DNA from: Alkalihalobacillus deserti
GTDB lineage: Bacteria; Bacillota; Bacilli; Bacillales; Bacillaceae_D
Reading direction: 5' to 3'
NCBI RefSeq assembly: GCF_020734105.1
Contig: NZ_JAJAFR010000018.1
Span: 1 to 64,000, forward strand
Length of the DNA: 64,000 nt
Positions 19,020 through 28,217 of the stretch are shown here, in pieces. The stretch's first letter is position 1. Each line of letters begins with the position of its first letter. The notes beneath the pieces are model-generated. The model did no database searches, was not told the DNA's origin, and was given only the letters and a program-made list of their open reading frames with translations. The translations under genes were made by a program, and so were the position numbers.

Positions 19020-19208
19020 ATGAAAGAAATAAAAAGACGAGAGTTTGAACTCTTAACAAATATATGTAAGGATCACGAATTACCTCATGATTTAGTTAGT
19101 AAGTTACTAAAAACTTCTGAGATAAATTCATATGAAAACAAGCCCTCACGTGTAAGAAAGAAAGAATTGTTAGACCTAATTGAATTTCATTCCAAAAAGT
19201 CTAGGTGA
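19020..19208 (+). CDS. small helical protein associated with DNA modification operons (62 aa)
   Basis: The ATG follows TTGGAGGAATTAGT, a strong ribosome site. The 62-residue product has the pattern E-F-E-L-L-x-x-I-C ... P-x-x-L-V-x-K-L-L, then a basic segment, then L-L-D-L-I. It matches a family of about 60 residues annotated next to DNA modification genes. The same pattern is seen as the C-terminal tail of DndC in this operon. It lies between dndA and the second dndD with short spacers, so it is cotranscribed. The biochemical role is unknown; an adaptor binding one Dnd subunit is an inference. Confidence 0.78.
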   Translation: MKEIKRREFELLTNICKDHELPHDLVSKLLKTSEINSYENKPSRVRKKELLDLIEFHSKKSR

Positions 19209-19213
19209 TATGA

Positions 19214-21226
19214 ATGCTACTTAAAAGATTAATATTTGATAATTATAAAACTTACTACGGGCATCAAGAATTAGATTTATATATCCCTCCACAAGCTCAA
19301 CAAGAAGAAAACAAAAATATTATATTAATTGGCGGACTAAACGGCGCTGGGAAAACAACAATTCTTAAGGCTATTTTATTTGTTTTATTCGGAAAGCGTG
19401 GAATGAGCGATACTGAATATAAGAGGTTATTTTCAAATGTAATCAATAATACTTTCTTTGATGAAGGAGGAAGAGATTGTTCCATCACTCTCTTCCTCGA
19501 AACTGATAAGAAAGAAGAATGGGAACTTAAAGTCTCTTGGAGCTTTGATCAATATAAAAGAGTCTTAAAGGAAAACCGCGACATCACCATCAGAAAGCAC
19601 AATGCTCGTCATGGCCAAACTGCTAAAATTGATAATATTGAAGTATATAACCGGTTTATTGATAAAATTATCCCTTATTACGCAGCTCCCTTTTTTATAT
19701 TCGATGGTGAAGAAATTAAGGATACCATATTAAGACAAAACAGCCGTGAAATGAAGGAAGCAATTCAAAAGATCACTGGAATGAATTCGTATAAAGACCT
19801 AATTACAGACTTAAATGAGATTAAAAAGAACCTTCAAACGGAAATTGCAAAAATAGGCAATAGCAAAAAAATCGATAATGTTCAAAAAGCACTATTAGAA
19901 GAACAAAAAAAGATTGATGAATATCAATCAAAGGTTGATCATTTCACAAAAGAATTAAATATATTTAATTCTGATGCTCAAAAGATAAAAGAACGCCGTG
20001 ATGAAAAATTAAAATTAAATATGAAGTCACGAGACAAATTAATTAAGAAAAGAACGGAACTTGAAACAAAGATTAAATATAAACAAGACCAGTTTAAAGA
20101 CACCTTCAACAGTAATGCAATTTCAATTATTCTTGATCCTAAGATTAACAACTTAATAACGGAAGTTAAAAAGGAAAAGTCCCTTAGAGATAAAGCTATG
20201 ATGGTTGAAGCATCTTTAAAACCATATCATAAGTTCATAAATGAATTGTTAGGCCATGAAATCTCACCTTCTTTAACTGAGGAACAATATAAGCAGATAA
20301 AAGATATTGGTGAAAGAATTTGGATGAAAGAAGACAGCATTTCTAGTGAAAGTACAGACTATATTGAACTCCATGATCTATCCCCGAGAGAGTACACAAC
20401 ACTCACTTCGAAAAAGAATGTAGCTACACAACCTATAATTCAATTAGTTAACGAAGTTGAGAAACTCAACCAACAAATTGAAGAAATGGAACAAGACATT
20501 TCTTTAGCACCGGATGCTGTAGATGTAACCCAAGAAACTAATGAACTAGACAAACTATTGAAAAAAACCGGTGAAATTGAGTTACGGTATAAAGCAATTA
20601 AAAGTAAATTGCGTAGTAGCCTTGAAGTAAAGAATACTCTCGATCGCCAAATGGATAATGCCTCAGGTCAAATCGGTGATTTAGGCAGTGTTGAAAGAAG
20701 ATATAATGATGTTGTAAAAATCATAAATGCTTTGGAAGAATATATCATTAAGAGTACAACTCTAAAAGCTGAATATATAAGTGAAGAATTCTCTAGAATG
20801 TTGGTTAAGTTGTTTCGTAAACAAGATGAGTTCGGAAAAATTGCTTTTGATACGGAGACCTATACGGTCAGATTATATAATGATCGAGGGCAAGAAATTA
20901 GCATACATGACCGATCTGCGGGAGAAATGCAAATGATCTCCTCTTCTCTAATATGGGCACTCACGAAAGCTTCAGACTTGAGCCTTCCAATGGTAATTGA
21001 TACCCCACTAGGGAGATTAGACAGTGTTCACAGAAACCATCTTATCAATCACTATTATAAAGAATTGAGTGAACAAGTTATTATCTTATCAACGGACACT
21101 GAAATTACGGATGAATACGTAAATTTAATGAAATCACATTCATACAGACAATATATGCTAGATTATAACGAAGATAAAAAGTACACTGTTTTACGTGATG
21201 GCTATTTTGAATTTTTGAAATCGTGA
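19214..21226 (+). CDS. second DndD-like SMC ATPase
   Basis: This 670-residue protein has Walker A IGGLNGAGKTTILKA near residue 40, FIFDGEEIKDTIL (the DndD hallmark) near 160, a long coiled coil (about 190-510), signature RSAGEMQMISS near 575, and Walker B LPMVIDTPLGRLDS near 598. It is clearly of the DndD family but strongly diverged from copy 1, so it is an old paralogue and not a recent duplication. It is followed 10 nt later by a DndE-like gene. It may form an alternative modification complex or one with a different target. Confidence 0.88.
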   Translation: MLLKRLIFDNYKTYYGHQELDLYIPPQAQQEENKNIILIGGLNGAGKTTILKAILFVLFGKRGMSDTEYKRLFSNVINNTFFDEGGRDCSITLFLETDKKEEWELKVSWSFDQYKRVLKENRDITIRKHNARHGQTAKIDNIEVYNRFIDKIIPYYAAPFFIFDGEEIKDTILRQNSREMKEAIQKITGMNSYKDLITDLNEIKKNLQTEIAKIGNSKKIDNVQKALLEEQKKIDEYQSKVDHFTKELNIFNSDAQKIKERRDEKLKLNMKSRDKLIKKRTELETKIKYKQDQFKDTFNSNAISIILDPKINNLITEVKKEKSLRDKAMMVEASLKPYHKFINELLGHEISPSLTEEQYKQIKDIGERIWMKEDSISSESTDYIELHDLSPREYTTLTSKKNVATQPIIQLVNEVEKLNQQIEEMEQDISLAPDAVDVTQETNELDKLLKKTGEIELRYKAIKSKLRSSLEVKNTLDRQMDNASGQIGDLGSVERRYNDVVKIINALEEYIIKSTTLKAEYISEEFSRMLVKLFRKQDEFGKIAFDTETYTVRLYNDRGQEISIHDRSAGEMQMISSSLIWALTKASDLSLPMVIDTPLGRLDSVHRNHLINHYYKELSEQVIILSTDTEITDEYVNLMKSHSYRQYMLDYNEDKKYTVLRDGYFEFLKS

Positions 21227-21236
21227 GGGGTTAGTA

Positions 21237-21608
21237 ATGGCAAATCGCAAAATGAACTTATCTATGACTGGAAAAGAGACGTTGGACTTATTAATTGAAC
21301 ATCTAGATTGCGAACGCCCTTTTGCAATTAAATTAGCTTTAGCTAAAGGGTTAGCTAAAGCCAACGGCACTGTTTCTCCGAGTCAAGATTACTCCAATGG
21401 AAAATGGACAATTCCGGATAATATAATTAGGGACGATGATTATTTACTCTTTAAACATTTAATTATTAATGAAATTGGACAACCACTATCGGAAGATGAA
21501 ATTGATAAACATATGATCCTTTTTATTGAATATGGATTACAAGTCATTAAACAGGAAATAGATGAGCTAACGTCACTTGAAGATTACCGAATTAAAATTC
21601 TAAGTTAA
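21237..21608 (+). CDS. second DndE-like protein
   Basis: The 123-residue protein is exactly the length of DndE copy 1 and holds the DndE-type pattern: a helical N-terminus ending GLAKANG, then KWTIPDNIIRDDDYLLFKHL, then a closing helix YGLQVIKQEID. Sequence identity to copy 1 is low by eye, so the family call rests partly on its place after a DndD gene. GTGAGGGG precedes the ATG. It is the last gene of the plus-strand operon, 5 nt ahead of a terminator. Confidence 0.75.
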   Translation: MANRKMNLSMTGKETLDLLIEHLDCERPFAIKLALAKGLAKANGTVSPSQDYSNGKWTIPDNIIRDDDYLLFKHLIINEIGQPLSEDEIDKHMILFIEYGLQVIKQEIDELTSLEDYRIKILS

Positions 21609-21612
21609 ATTC

Positions 21613-21638
21613 AAAAACCACCCTGTTGGGTGGTTTTT
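21613..21638. terminator. bidirectional terminator between the dnd and dpt operons
   Basis: An 11-bp perfect stem (AAAAACCACCC / GGGTGGTTTTT) with a TGTT loop fills the 34-bp space between the convergent dnd and dpt operons and serves both directions. Confidence 0.92.
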
Positions 21639-21642
21639 AAGT

Positions 21643-24600
21643 TTAAAAACGTTCACTTAATGGTGAAATATTAACAATTGAGACAATTGGTTTTGTTAAT
21701 TCGCCACGACTATCAAGTACTGGTCCATGTACAATACACTGACCTTTTTTCAAACTAGACAGCTTGTTTTCCCATTCTTTTTTCTCTGCTGGGCTCTGTG
21801 AAAGACTAGCAGCTATATGTGAAACTTCCTGCTCTGGTGGTGAAAAATAAATCTTCTGAGATGCATTTTGTAATCGGGCTAACTCATCCGTGCTTAGTTG
21901 CGATTTTAAGAATTGCGTTGCATACCAAGCGGACCAACCAAATTTTCGTCCCTCTGTTAAGATACGTGCTGAAGGTGATTTCTCGGTGTGATCGAGATTT
22001 TGCGCTTCATCCATCACAACAGGCATTGGAATATTCTTATGTCCATTGCGAACAGAATAACTCCAAAGATCCCATAAAATGAATTCCGTTATCATTAACT
22101 GAACATCTCTTGGGTAACCTGTTAATTGGATGATATAGACCATACCATTAGCATCGATGATTTCTTTCCAGTTCAAACTATCTAATGGATTAAATGGATT
22201 TCGATCAATCAGATTTCTAACTTGAGAAAGGGCAGTTTTGGAGTAACTCGAACCTTCCTCTTCTAATTCTATTTTTAGCTTTAATAAATCCATACTGTCG
22301 CCATACTTTTGAACACCGTTACGTGTTGCTTCATAAATCGCATTAAGCTGTTGCACCCCTAGTGATGAATACACAGATCCAAACACACTCTTAATTCTTT
22401 CCGCAACATCAGTTTCATTTTCTGGTAACTTTATTCCACCAATTTCTCGTTCTGCTCGTTTAAACGGGTTAATAGGGAATTTTTCACTATAGACGATTTG
22501 TTGCTTAAGTTGTTCTCCGAGAGCTCCTGTAAACTCAGGCTCAAGTTGATTCGGTAAGAATCCCTCAGTGTAGTCAATGACAATACTGGATAGCCCATTT
22601 TTAGCTTTTTCTAACAACAGACATTGCATGAAGTATGTTTTACCTTGTCCCGATTTCCCAGATATCAATAAATGTCTATTAGCGAGACCTGGATTACCAT
22701 ATTCCCAATAGATGTTGCGATTTGAATTATCGAGTTTGCCTATAAGGATTCGAGTGTCTTCTAGGTATGTTTTAGTTGGATCATTAGGCGGGATTACTTC
22801 TGTTCCCCCATTAGATTGATCGATTAAATCCTCCTTGTTTTCTTCCTCTCCCTCAACTCTGCTTCTACCACTGTTAGATGTAAGTTCATAACCAGCAGAA
22901 TCTGGAGGATCCGCAACCATCTGTTGCTGTTCGTTTGACGAGTATTTATAGTTATAACTCAACAATTTCTCCTTCTCAAAGTCAGTCTTTCCTTCTTGAA
23001 TTCGATTAGCCAACTCATTAATGGATTCTGTAATCCCACGATATCCATCTTCTTCAGTAAGGTTTACTACCATAATACCCTCACTTAACTCTGCAGTACG
23101 ATGAAAGGCATCTTTTTGGAAAGAGAGAATCGCACCATTACCAATTAACGTTTTTAAATCATTAGAGATCTCGTAATCATCATTTAGAAGCCTTTGTATG
23201 ATTGAATCAGCTAAAGTATATTCCTTTTCTTCCCAAAAGTGGCTCTGCTTTAACCTTGCTGCATTTGAAATAAATAATTGAGCAAAGAAGTTACGGTAGA
23301 AGATGTTTTTAAATTTAATATCAACACTCTTCTGAAGCTGCGTTTCAAAGAGCTTTCTTGTATTTTTTATTTGACCTCTTGCTTTTTCGATAACCGTTGA
23401 TGAGTTAATGCCAATCTTAACTTCAACCGGGTAATAATGCAGCTTTAGTTTCTCATCATCTTCTTCTAACCCAATTAGAAGTAGGTCGTCACTATGTGTA
23501 CCTCTAACTCCAAGGTTTTTCGCTGTAAACACTCCATCACGCCTATTTAGATTTACAGCACCAGCTACTCTTAAGATCTCCTCCAAAGAAATTGGAACCC
23601 AAAGTATATTGTCATGGTTAAAATATGAAAGACTGTATTTAATCGCAGAGATAATACTTAACTTTTCTCTAGAGAACTGACCTTTACTTCCGATAATTCG
23701 TAATAGCCACTCTCCATTAAATGTATTAAATGCTTTGATTGTATTCGCAACACTTTTCTCATCAGCTTCAACGTCTTTAGTTGCGAGATATTCTCTAATA
23801 ACTAAATTGAACTGATCTGATTTATCAGTGACAGTAATGGCATCATAGCGGCTGGAAGATGTGTACTGATCATTATAATGAATGACAACTAAACTTCGAT
23901 CATATTCTTGGAAAAAGGCTAAATCGACACTAGGATCGATAAAAGTAACCCAATACGAAGATTTGAAAATTCTTTGTAATGTTTCTTCATCTTCATTAGC
24001 AGTCCTGGAGACAATTGATTCGCCTTTCCGGTACGTATCGGATCCATCATTCCTCATATTAGCAGCTAGTTCATTCACATAATAGGCTGTATTTAATAGC
24101 AGATTGTCACCTATGTCTGCACCTCTTACTCCAAAGCCACTCCTATAATCTTCTTCCCCCTTCATAGAAGGAATTGTCGTCACTAACCCATCAAGAGAAA
24201 TCCCCGTTCTCATTTCTTCCATAGGTTGCAACGCATAATTTTCCTGTGATTGCATCTTATAAAAAGAAATATGAGCATAACGATAATCACTATCAATTTT
24301 CTGCTTGTAATAGAATAAGTTTTCTCGAATGAAACGAATTATGTCATTTTCATCGTACTTTTGCGTCTTGAAAGGAATATCTAGAAACTCCTTAATCGTT
24401 TCGATTGATTCTAATCTAGAAAACTGATCAAAGGCACTTTGTTGTAATTGATCTTGATAAATTGTAACTTCAACAGGGTTTAAAGCTTCAACGCCTTTTG
24501 TTTTGATACGTTGTACTAACCAATTTATAATCCCTTTTAATACTTCTTTATCATTTGTGATATTAACGACATTAAGTTTTATTGGAGCCTTAGAATCACT

Positions 24601-26820
24601 AATAAATAGATAATTAAAATGTTCCTCAAACTGGTTTATTTTATCTTGAACAACCTTTGCTAAAAACTGGCTTGCATCCGATACTGTTACTTCCCTAACT
24701 GGCTTAAATATGACCCATTCTAAAGCAGCCGTGTGGCTATCTGGTTTGTATAACTGATCATTATGATTATATATATATGGAAGTAACGCATCTGCATTTA
24801 ATCTTGTTAATATACTAGGATCCAATTCTTCCTGCTTTAATTGCTCCGCTAAGGATAATTGATACGCAATTACAAGTGGATGGAAAGGCGTTAGATACAT
24901 TTGCCCTCCTGATTCCATTACACCTAACTTCATCAGATTCCGTCCCTTACTACCTGGAGCCCTTCCTTCCTCAAATAGTCCAATCTGCTTTAGGTACTCT
25001 TTTATATATTCAACTGCTCTTTCTTTAAGTGCTTCGCTAATATGACACAAACTTGGTGTCCCTTTATTGATCCTAAAATATTGAATAAATCTACTATAAG
25101 CTTCCCGTAAATCTTCATGTAGTTCTAGTGGAGTTTCTAGTACCTCATCCGCATCCAAAGTAGCACTTTGAATTCCTTTTTCAATCCAAGTCTCTTCCCA
25201 TTCAAGGAACTGTTTATACTCTTGATGAATATAGAATTCTCTACTACCAATCACTAAGCGGTTGTTAGTCTTTTTAAAATCCTGACTTAATTCCCGTTTC
25301 ATTCTCCACAACCGCATTCCAGTGATAGGAATAGATTCTGGCAAATCATTTTTCAAAAGAATTGGTAGGGTACAATCATTATATTTAATATTAAAGAATA
25401 AGTTATCCTCTTCATCAAATGCATCAGCCTGAGGCAATATCTTTAATTCTGTATCTTCCTCTAATTCAATTATTTGATTAGATTCAGTGATCTCAACTTT
25501 TTCTGAGTTTATTCCTCTCCCAATTTTGATCTCTTCAGTTTCAGATTCAAGTTCAATACATTGATTTTTTACATTAACAATATATCGAGTCTTTAATTCT
25601 AATAGAATCGTTTCATCAAATGGGATAACCGTAATGTGAAATTCACTTCCTTGAGAAGCTTTATTCTCATGTTTATAAGCAACTCTTACAAAAGTAGGGC
25701 TGTTTTTTTGAGTGTGAATATTTAAATTTGCATTCGTTCGCTTTACATCTAAGGTTACTAAAGAACTTTTAGAGACAGTAAAATAATCTCGAACTAAACT
25801 TTTTTCTTTACTTCCCTCAATATCAAAGGCTACTTGTACTTCTACATTGTCATCTACATTTGGATTAAAGATAACTACATGCCTCTTTCTTTTTCCAGCT
25901 GCTGTTTCAGAGAGAGGCTTTTCCCAATAGACTTGTCCGCTTTCTAATTTCAAATGTTTTAATTCAACTTTAGTACTTTTATTTTCTTTATCCTTTTCCT
26001 CTGCATACCGATTTACACTTTGAAAGGGAACATCCGTCCACTCTTCTTTTTTGAGTTCTGGCACTCCTCTAACTGAGAATCTTTTTTCAAGATCTTCTTC
26101 AAAAGAGCCGAAGTCGTGTGATTTCTTTACATAATCAAACAATTCTCTGTTTCGATTTAAACGTTCTTTTAGCTTGTTACCAGTAAACGTAGCTAACTCA
26201 TCATCTTTAAATAAACCAAAGTTCTTATAATCCTTATCCTCGAGTGACCCCTTAATTAACACATCAAAAATATCTTCAAAGTCTAAAAGAGTTAATTGGA
26301 GAATCGCATGATCGTCCATTAAATGATTTAGGTTATCAAGTAAAATTAACTGTTCGTTCTTTGACAAAACACTGTTTTCAATCTCAGCCTTAATCCTTTT
26401 AAATAGAGATGTAGGATGGAGCGGCATCCCTTCCTTCTGAAGGTCACTACTTCCCCCTTGGATACTATCTAACTGCTCAGATACAATACTTAAAAGAGCC
26501 GTTCCTTTCCATACCCCATATTGCTCCCCGACCTGATTTCTTAAAGTAACAAGAAAATCAGGTTTAACATCAGTTGAAGTATGAGCAATCACTAACTTCA
26601 TATTATTTATTTCGAGGTAGGCAGTTTCATACTCATCTCCAAGAGAATGCTTATAGATAAATGGATTTGCTAATGAACTTTCTTTAAGGTTAGAAACCAG
26701 TTCAGCTACTTCTTCAGGACTATCCAATTGCAAATAAAAACGATCTCCCTTTGATAAACTTGTCTTTGCAAAGAAATCTAAAAGTAACTCTCCTACATAT
26801 TTATAAAATTGGTTTAACAT
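21643..26820 (-). CDS. dptH: DptH, HerA/FtsK-like ATPase of phosphorothioate-sensing restriction
   Basis: This very large protein (about 1725 residues) ends in a HerA/FtsK-type P-loop domain: Walker A LLISGKSGQGKTYF near residue 1390 and Walker B MPVVMDEAQNLDH near 1605. The N-terminal 1350 residues have no clear catalytic motif seen by eye. Together with DptF and DptG it restricts DNA lacking phosphorothioates. The start at MLNQFYKY (26820) is preferred to 26841 because GGTGATG lies 6 nt ahead; it overlaps dptG by 20 nt. Length and order match known dptFGH operons. Confidence 0.9.
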   Translation of the reverse strand: MLNQFYKYVGELLLDFFAKTSLSKGDRFYLQLDSPEEVAELVSNLKESSLANPFIYKHSLGDEYETAYLEINNMKLVIAHTSTDVKPDFLVTLRNQVGEQYGVWKGTALLSIVSEQLDSIQGGSSDLQKEGMPLHPTSLFKRIKAEIENSVLSKNEQLILLDNLNHLMDDHAILQLTLLDFEDIFDVLIKGSLEDKDYKNFGLFKDDELATFTGNKLKERLNRNRELFDYVKKSHDFGSFEEDLEKRFSVRGVPELKKEEWTDVPFQSVNRYAEEKDKENKSTKVELKHLKLESGQVYWEKPLSETAAGKRKRHVVIFNPNVDDNVEVQVAFDIEGSKEKSLVRDYFTVSKSSLVTLDVKRTNANLNIHTQKNSPTFVRVAYKHENKASQGSEFHITVIPFDETILLELKTRYIVNVKNQCIELESETEEIKIGRGINSEKVEITESNQIIELEEDTELKILPQADAFDEEDNLFFNIKYNDCTLPILLKNDLPESIPITGMRLWRMKRELSQDFKKTNNRLVIGSREFYIHQEYKQFLEWEETWIEKGIQSATLDADEVLETPLELHEDLREAYSRFIQYFRINKGTPSLCHISEALKERAVEYIKEYLKQIGLFEEGRAPGSKGRNLMKLGVMESGGQMYLTPFHPLVIAYQLSLAEQLKQEELDPSILTRLNADALLPYIYNHNDQLYKPDSHTAALEWVIFKPVREVTVSDASQFLAKVVQDKINQFEEHFNYLFISDSKAPIKLNVVNITNDKEVLKGIINWLVQRIKTKGVEALNPVEVTIYQDQLQQSAFDQFSRLESIETIKEFLDIPFKTQKYDENDIIRFIRENLFYYKQKIDSDYRYAHISFYKMQSQENYALQPMEEMRTGISLDGLVTTIPSMKGEEDYRSGFGVRGADIGDNLLLNTAYYVNELAANMRNDGSDTYRKGESIVSRTANEDEETLQRIFKSSYWVTFIDPSVDLAFFQEYDRSLVVIHYNDQYTSSSRYDAITVTDKSDQFNLVIREYLATKDVEADEKSVANTIKAFNTFNGEWLLRIIGSKGQFSREKLSIISAIKYSLSYFNHDNILWVPISLEEILRVAGAVNLNRRDGVFTAKNLGVRGTHSDDLLLIGLEEDDEKLKLHYYPVEVKIGINSSTVIEKARGQIKNTRKLFETQLQKSVDIKFKNIFYRNFFAQLFISNAARLKQSHFWEEKEYTLADSIIQRLLNDDYEISNDLKTLIGNGAILSFQKDAFHRTAELSEGIMVVNLTEEDGYRGITESINELANRIQEGKTDFEKEKLLSYNYKYSSNEQQQMVADPPDSAGYELTSNSGRSRVEGEEENKEDLIDQSNGGTEVIPPNDPTKTYLEDTRILIGKLDNSNRNIYWEYGNPGLANRHLLISGKSGQGKTYFMQCLLLEKAKNGLSSIVIDYTEGFLPNQLEPEFTGALGEQLKQQIVYSEKFPINPFKRAEREIGGIKLPENETDVAERIKSVFGSVYSSLGVQQLNAIYEATRNGVQKYGDSMDLLKLKIELEEEGSSYSKTALSQVRNLIDRNPFNPLDSLNWKEIIDANGMVYIIQLTGYPRDVQLMITEFILWDLWSYSVRNGHKNIPMPVVMDEAQNLDHTEKSPSARILTEGRKFGWSAWYATQFLKSQLSTDELARLQNASQKIYFSPPEQEVSHIAASLSQSPAEKKEWENKLSSLKKGQCIVHGPVLDSRGELTKPIVSIVNISPLSERF

Positions 26821-28207
26821 ACTGTGCATCACCACTATCACTTTTCTTGTCTAGTATATTTAAATTATCTAGCAATTCTATAACCTCTTTCTGTGAATAG
26901 CGATCAAGAGCTATTCCTCTTTTCTCGAACTCCTCGAACAATTGCTTAAGAGGGATTCGATCATTCTTAACAGCAACTGCTGTAATCATTAGTAAGAAGT
27001 CTTGAGTTAAGTTCAATGTATAACCGAGGTTACCTCTTACTTTTAGAAATTTATCAACAGCGGTATCCTCAACAGATGTACCATATTTCAAAACAACAGG
27101 GGTACTCATTCCTTCTTTTAAGCATTTAAAAAGCATTCTAAAAGCTTCTTTAACATTTTCTGACCTAACATACGGAATTTCAATCTTTGACCGCTCGATA
27201 TATTCCTTTATCCATTCATTTAAGCTATTTAAAAAAGTAGTCTGGTCCTCTTCACTAGTTTCATTTAAGGTATTATAAATATCTACATAAGTCATAAACA
27301 TTTTATTTTGGTTAAAAGTATTATGACTTAATTGAGATAAAGTGTGAATATGAACAAATAAATGTTTTGCTTTATCTTTAAGCCTTTTATAGCCTTCCAT
27401 TTCACTTGCAGCTTTCCTACGCTTATTAATTGATTCCCATTCCAAACCAAAATATAACGGTTGAACTTGAGCATAATCGGCTGATTCAAACTCATCAAAT
27501 TTTAAAGTAAGCTGAGTTACATATAGAAAGAAATAATAATGAACCAATAAAGGATAATGTTCCAAGAAGTAATCTCTATACTTACTAATAAAAATTAAAT
27601 CTTCTTTAAATCTCTCAGATATGACATTTAAAACTGGAGCATAAGAACTTTTTGGTTTTTCAACATCCACAAGGTTGTTTAACTTCTTTAAAATAAGGGA
27701 AGTCAAAATATCTTCTCCCTCATTTTTTTCGAATAGGTATGAAAGTTTATCCTTTTCCCCAATTAATACGTCTTTTGTAAATTGAGCGAACTTTTTCTCT
27801 TCCTTTGACTTTTCTGAAAGAGGGTAATAATTATAAACATATGGGTGAATAGGCTTTATTCTATTACTGTTTCCATATAGAAAATCATCTAGGAAACGGT
27901 GTAAATCATACCGAATGTCTTCATTTTCACACATAACAACCTCAGTCACTTTAGATAATGTAGCATTTTCTCCAAAATGTGTTTCTAAGTCCTGGCCTTC
28001 TTTCTCTACGTCTAATTTTACATTCGAAAGTAAACGAGTAAACTCACCCAAAACTTGTGAAAAGTTATACTTTATAATATTTGTCTTCTTGCTAGATACA
28101 AAGGGCAAAACAGCAGTAATTTTCCCAGTATCGTGAGTGACACCTATGCCTTTTGTTTTTGGTTTTATTAAGTTTTTTAATTCCTCTACATCTAATAAAT
28201 AATTCAT
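26801..28207 (-). CDS. dptG: DptG, phosphorothioate-dependent restriction protein
   Basis: The 468-residue product has no catalytic motif visible; it matches DptG in length, in its place between dptF and dptH, and in features such as the N-terminal VEELKNLIKPK and C-terminal winged-helix-like FEKRGIALDRYSQKEVIELL. DptG is needed for restriction with DptF and DptH, possibly as a bridging or DNA-binding subunit. It starts 10 nt after dptF and overlaps dptH. Confidence 0.88.
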   Translation of the reverse strand: MNYLLDVEELKNLIKPKTKGIGVTHDTGKITAVLPFVSSKKTNIIKYNFSQVLGEFTRLLSNVKLDVEKEGQDLETHFGENATLSKVTEVVMCENEDIRYDLHRFLDDFLYGNSNRIKPIHPYVYNYYPLSEKSKEEKKFAQFTKDVLIGEKDKLSYLFEKNEGEDILTSLILKKLNNLVDVEKPKSSYAPVLNVISERFKEDLIFISKYRDYFLEHYPLLVHYYFFLYVTQLTLKFDEFESADYAQVQPLYFGLEWESINKRRKAASEMEGYKRLKDKAKHLFVHIHTLSQLSHNTFNQNKMFMTYVDIYNTLNETSEEDQTTFLNSLNEWIKEYIERSKIEIPYVRSENVKEAFRMLFKCLKEGMSTPVVLKYGTSVEDTAVDKFLKVRGNLGYTLNLTQDFLLMITAVAVKNDRIPLKQLFEEFEKRGIALDRYSQKEVIELLDNLNILDKKSDSGDAQYVKPIL

Positions 28208-28217
28208 CCCTTATCTG

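Noticed and set aside
12833..21608. Interpretation as an Ssp (single-strand phosphorothioation) system
   Set aside because: The DGQHR protein, DndD SMC ATPases, DndE and the dptFGH operon are double-strand Dnd hallmarks; no SspB, SspD or SspE-type genes are present.
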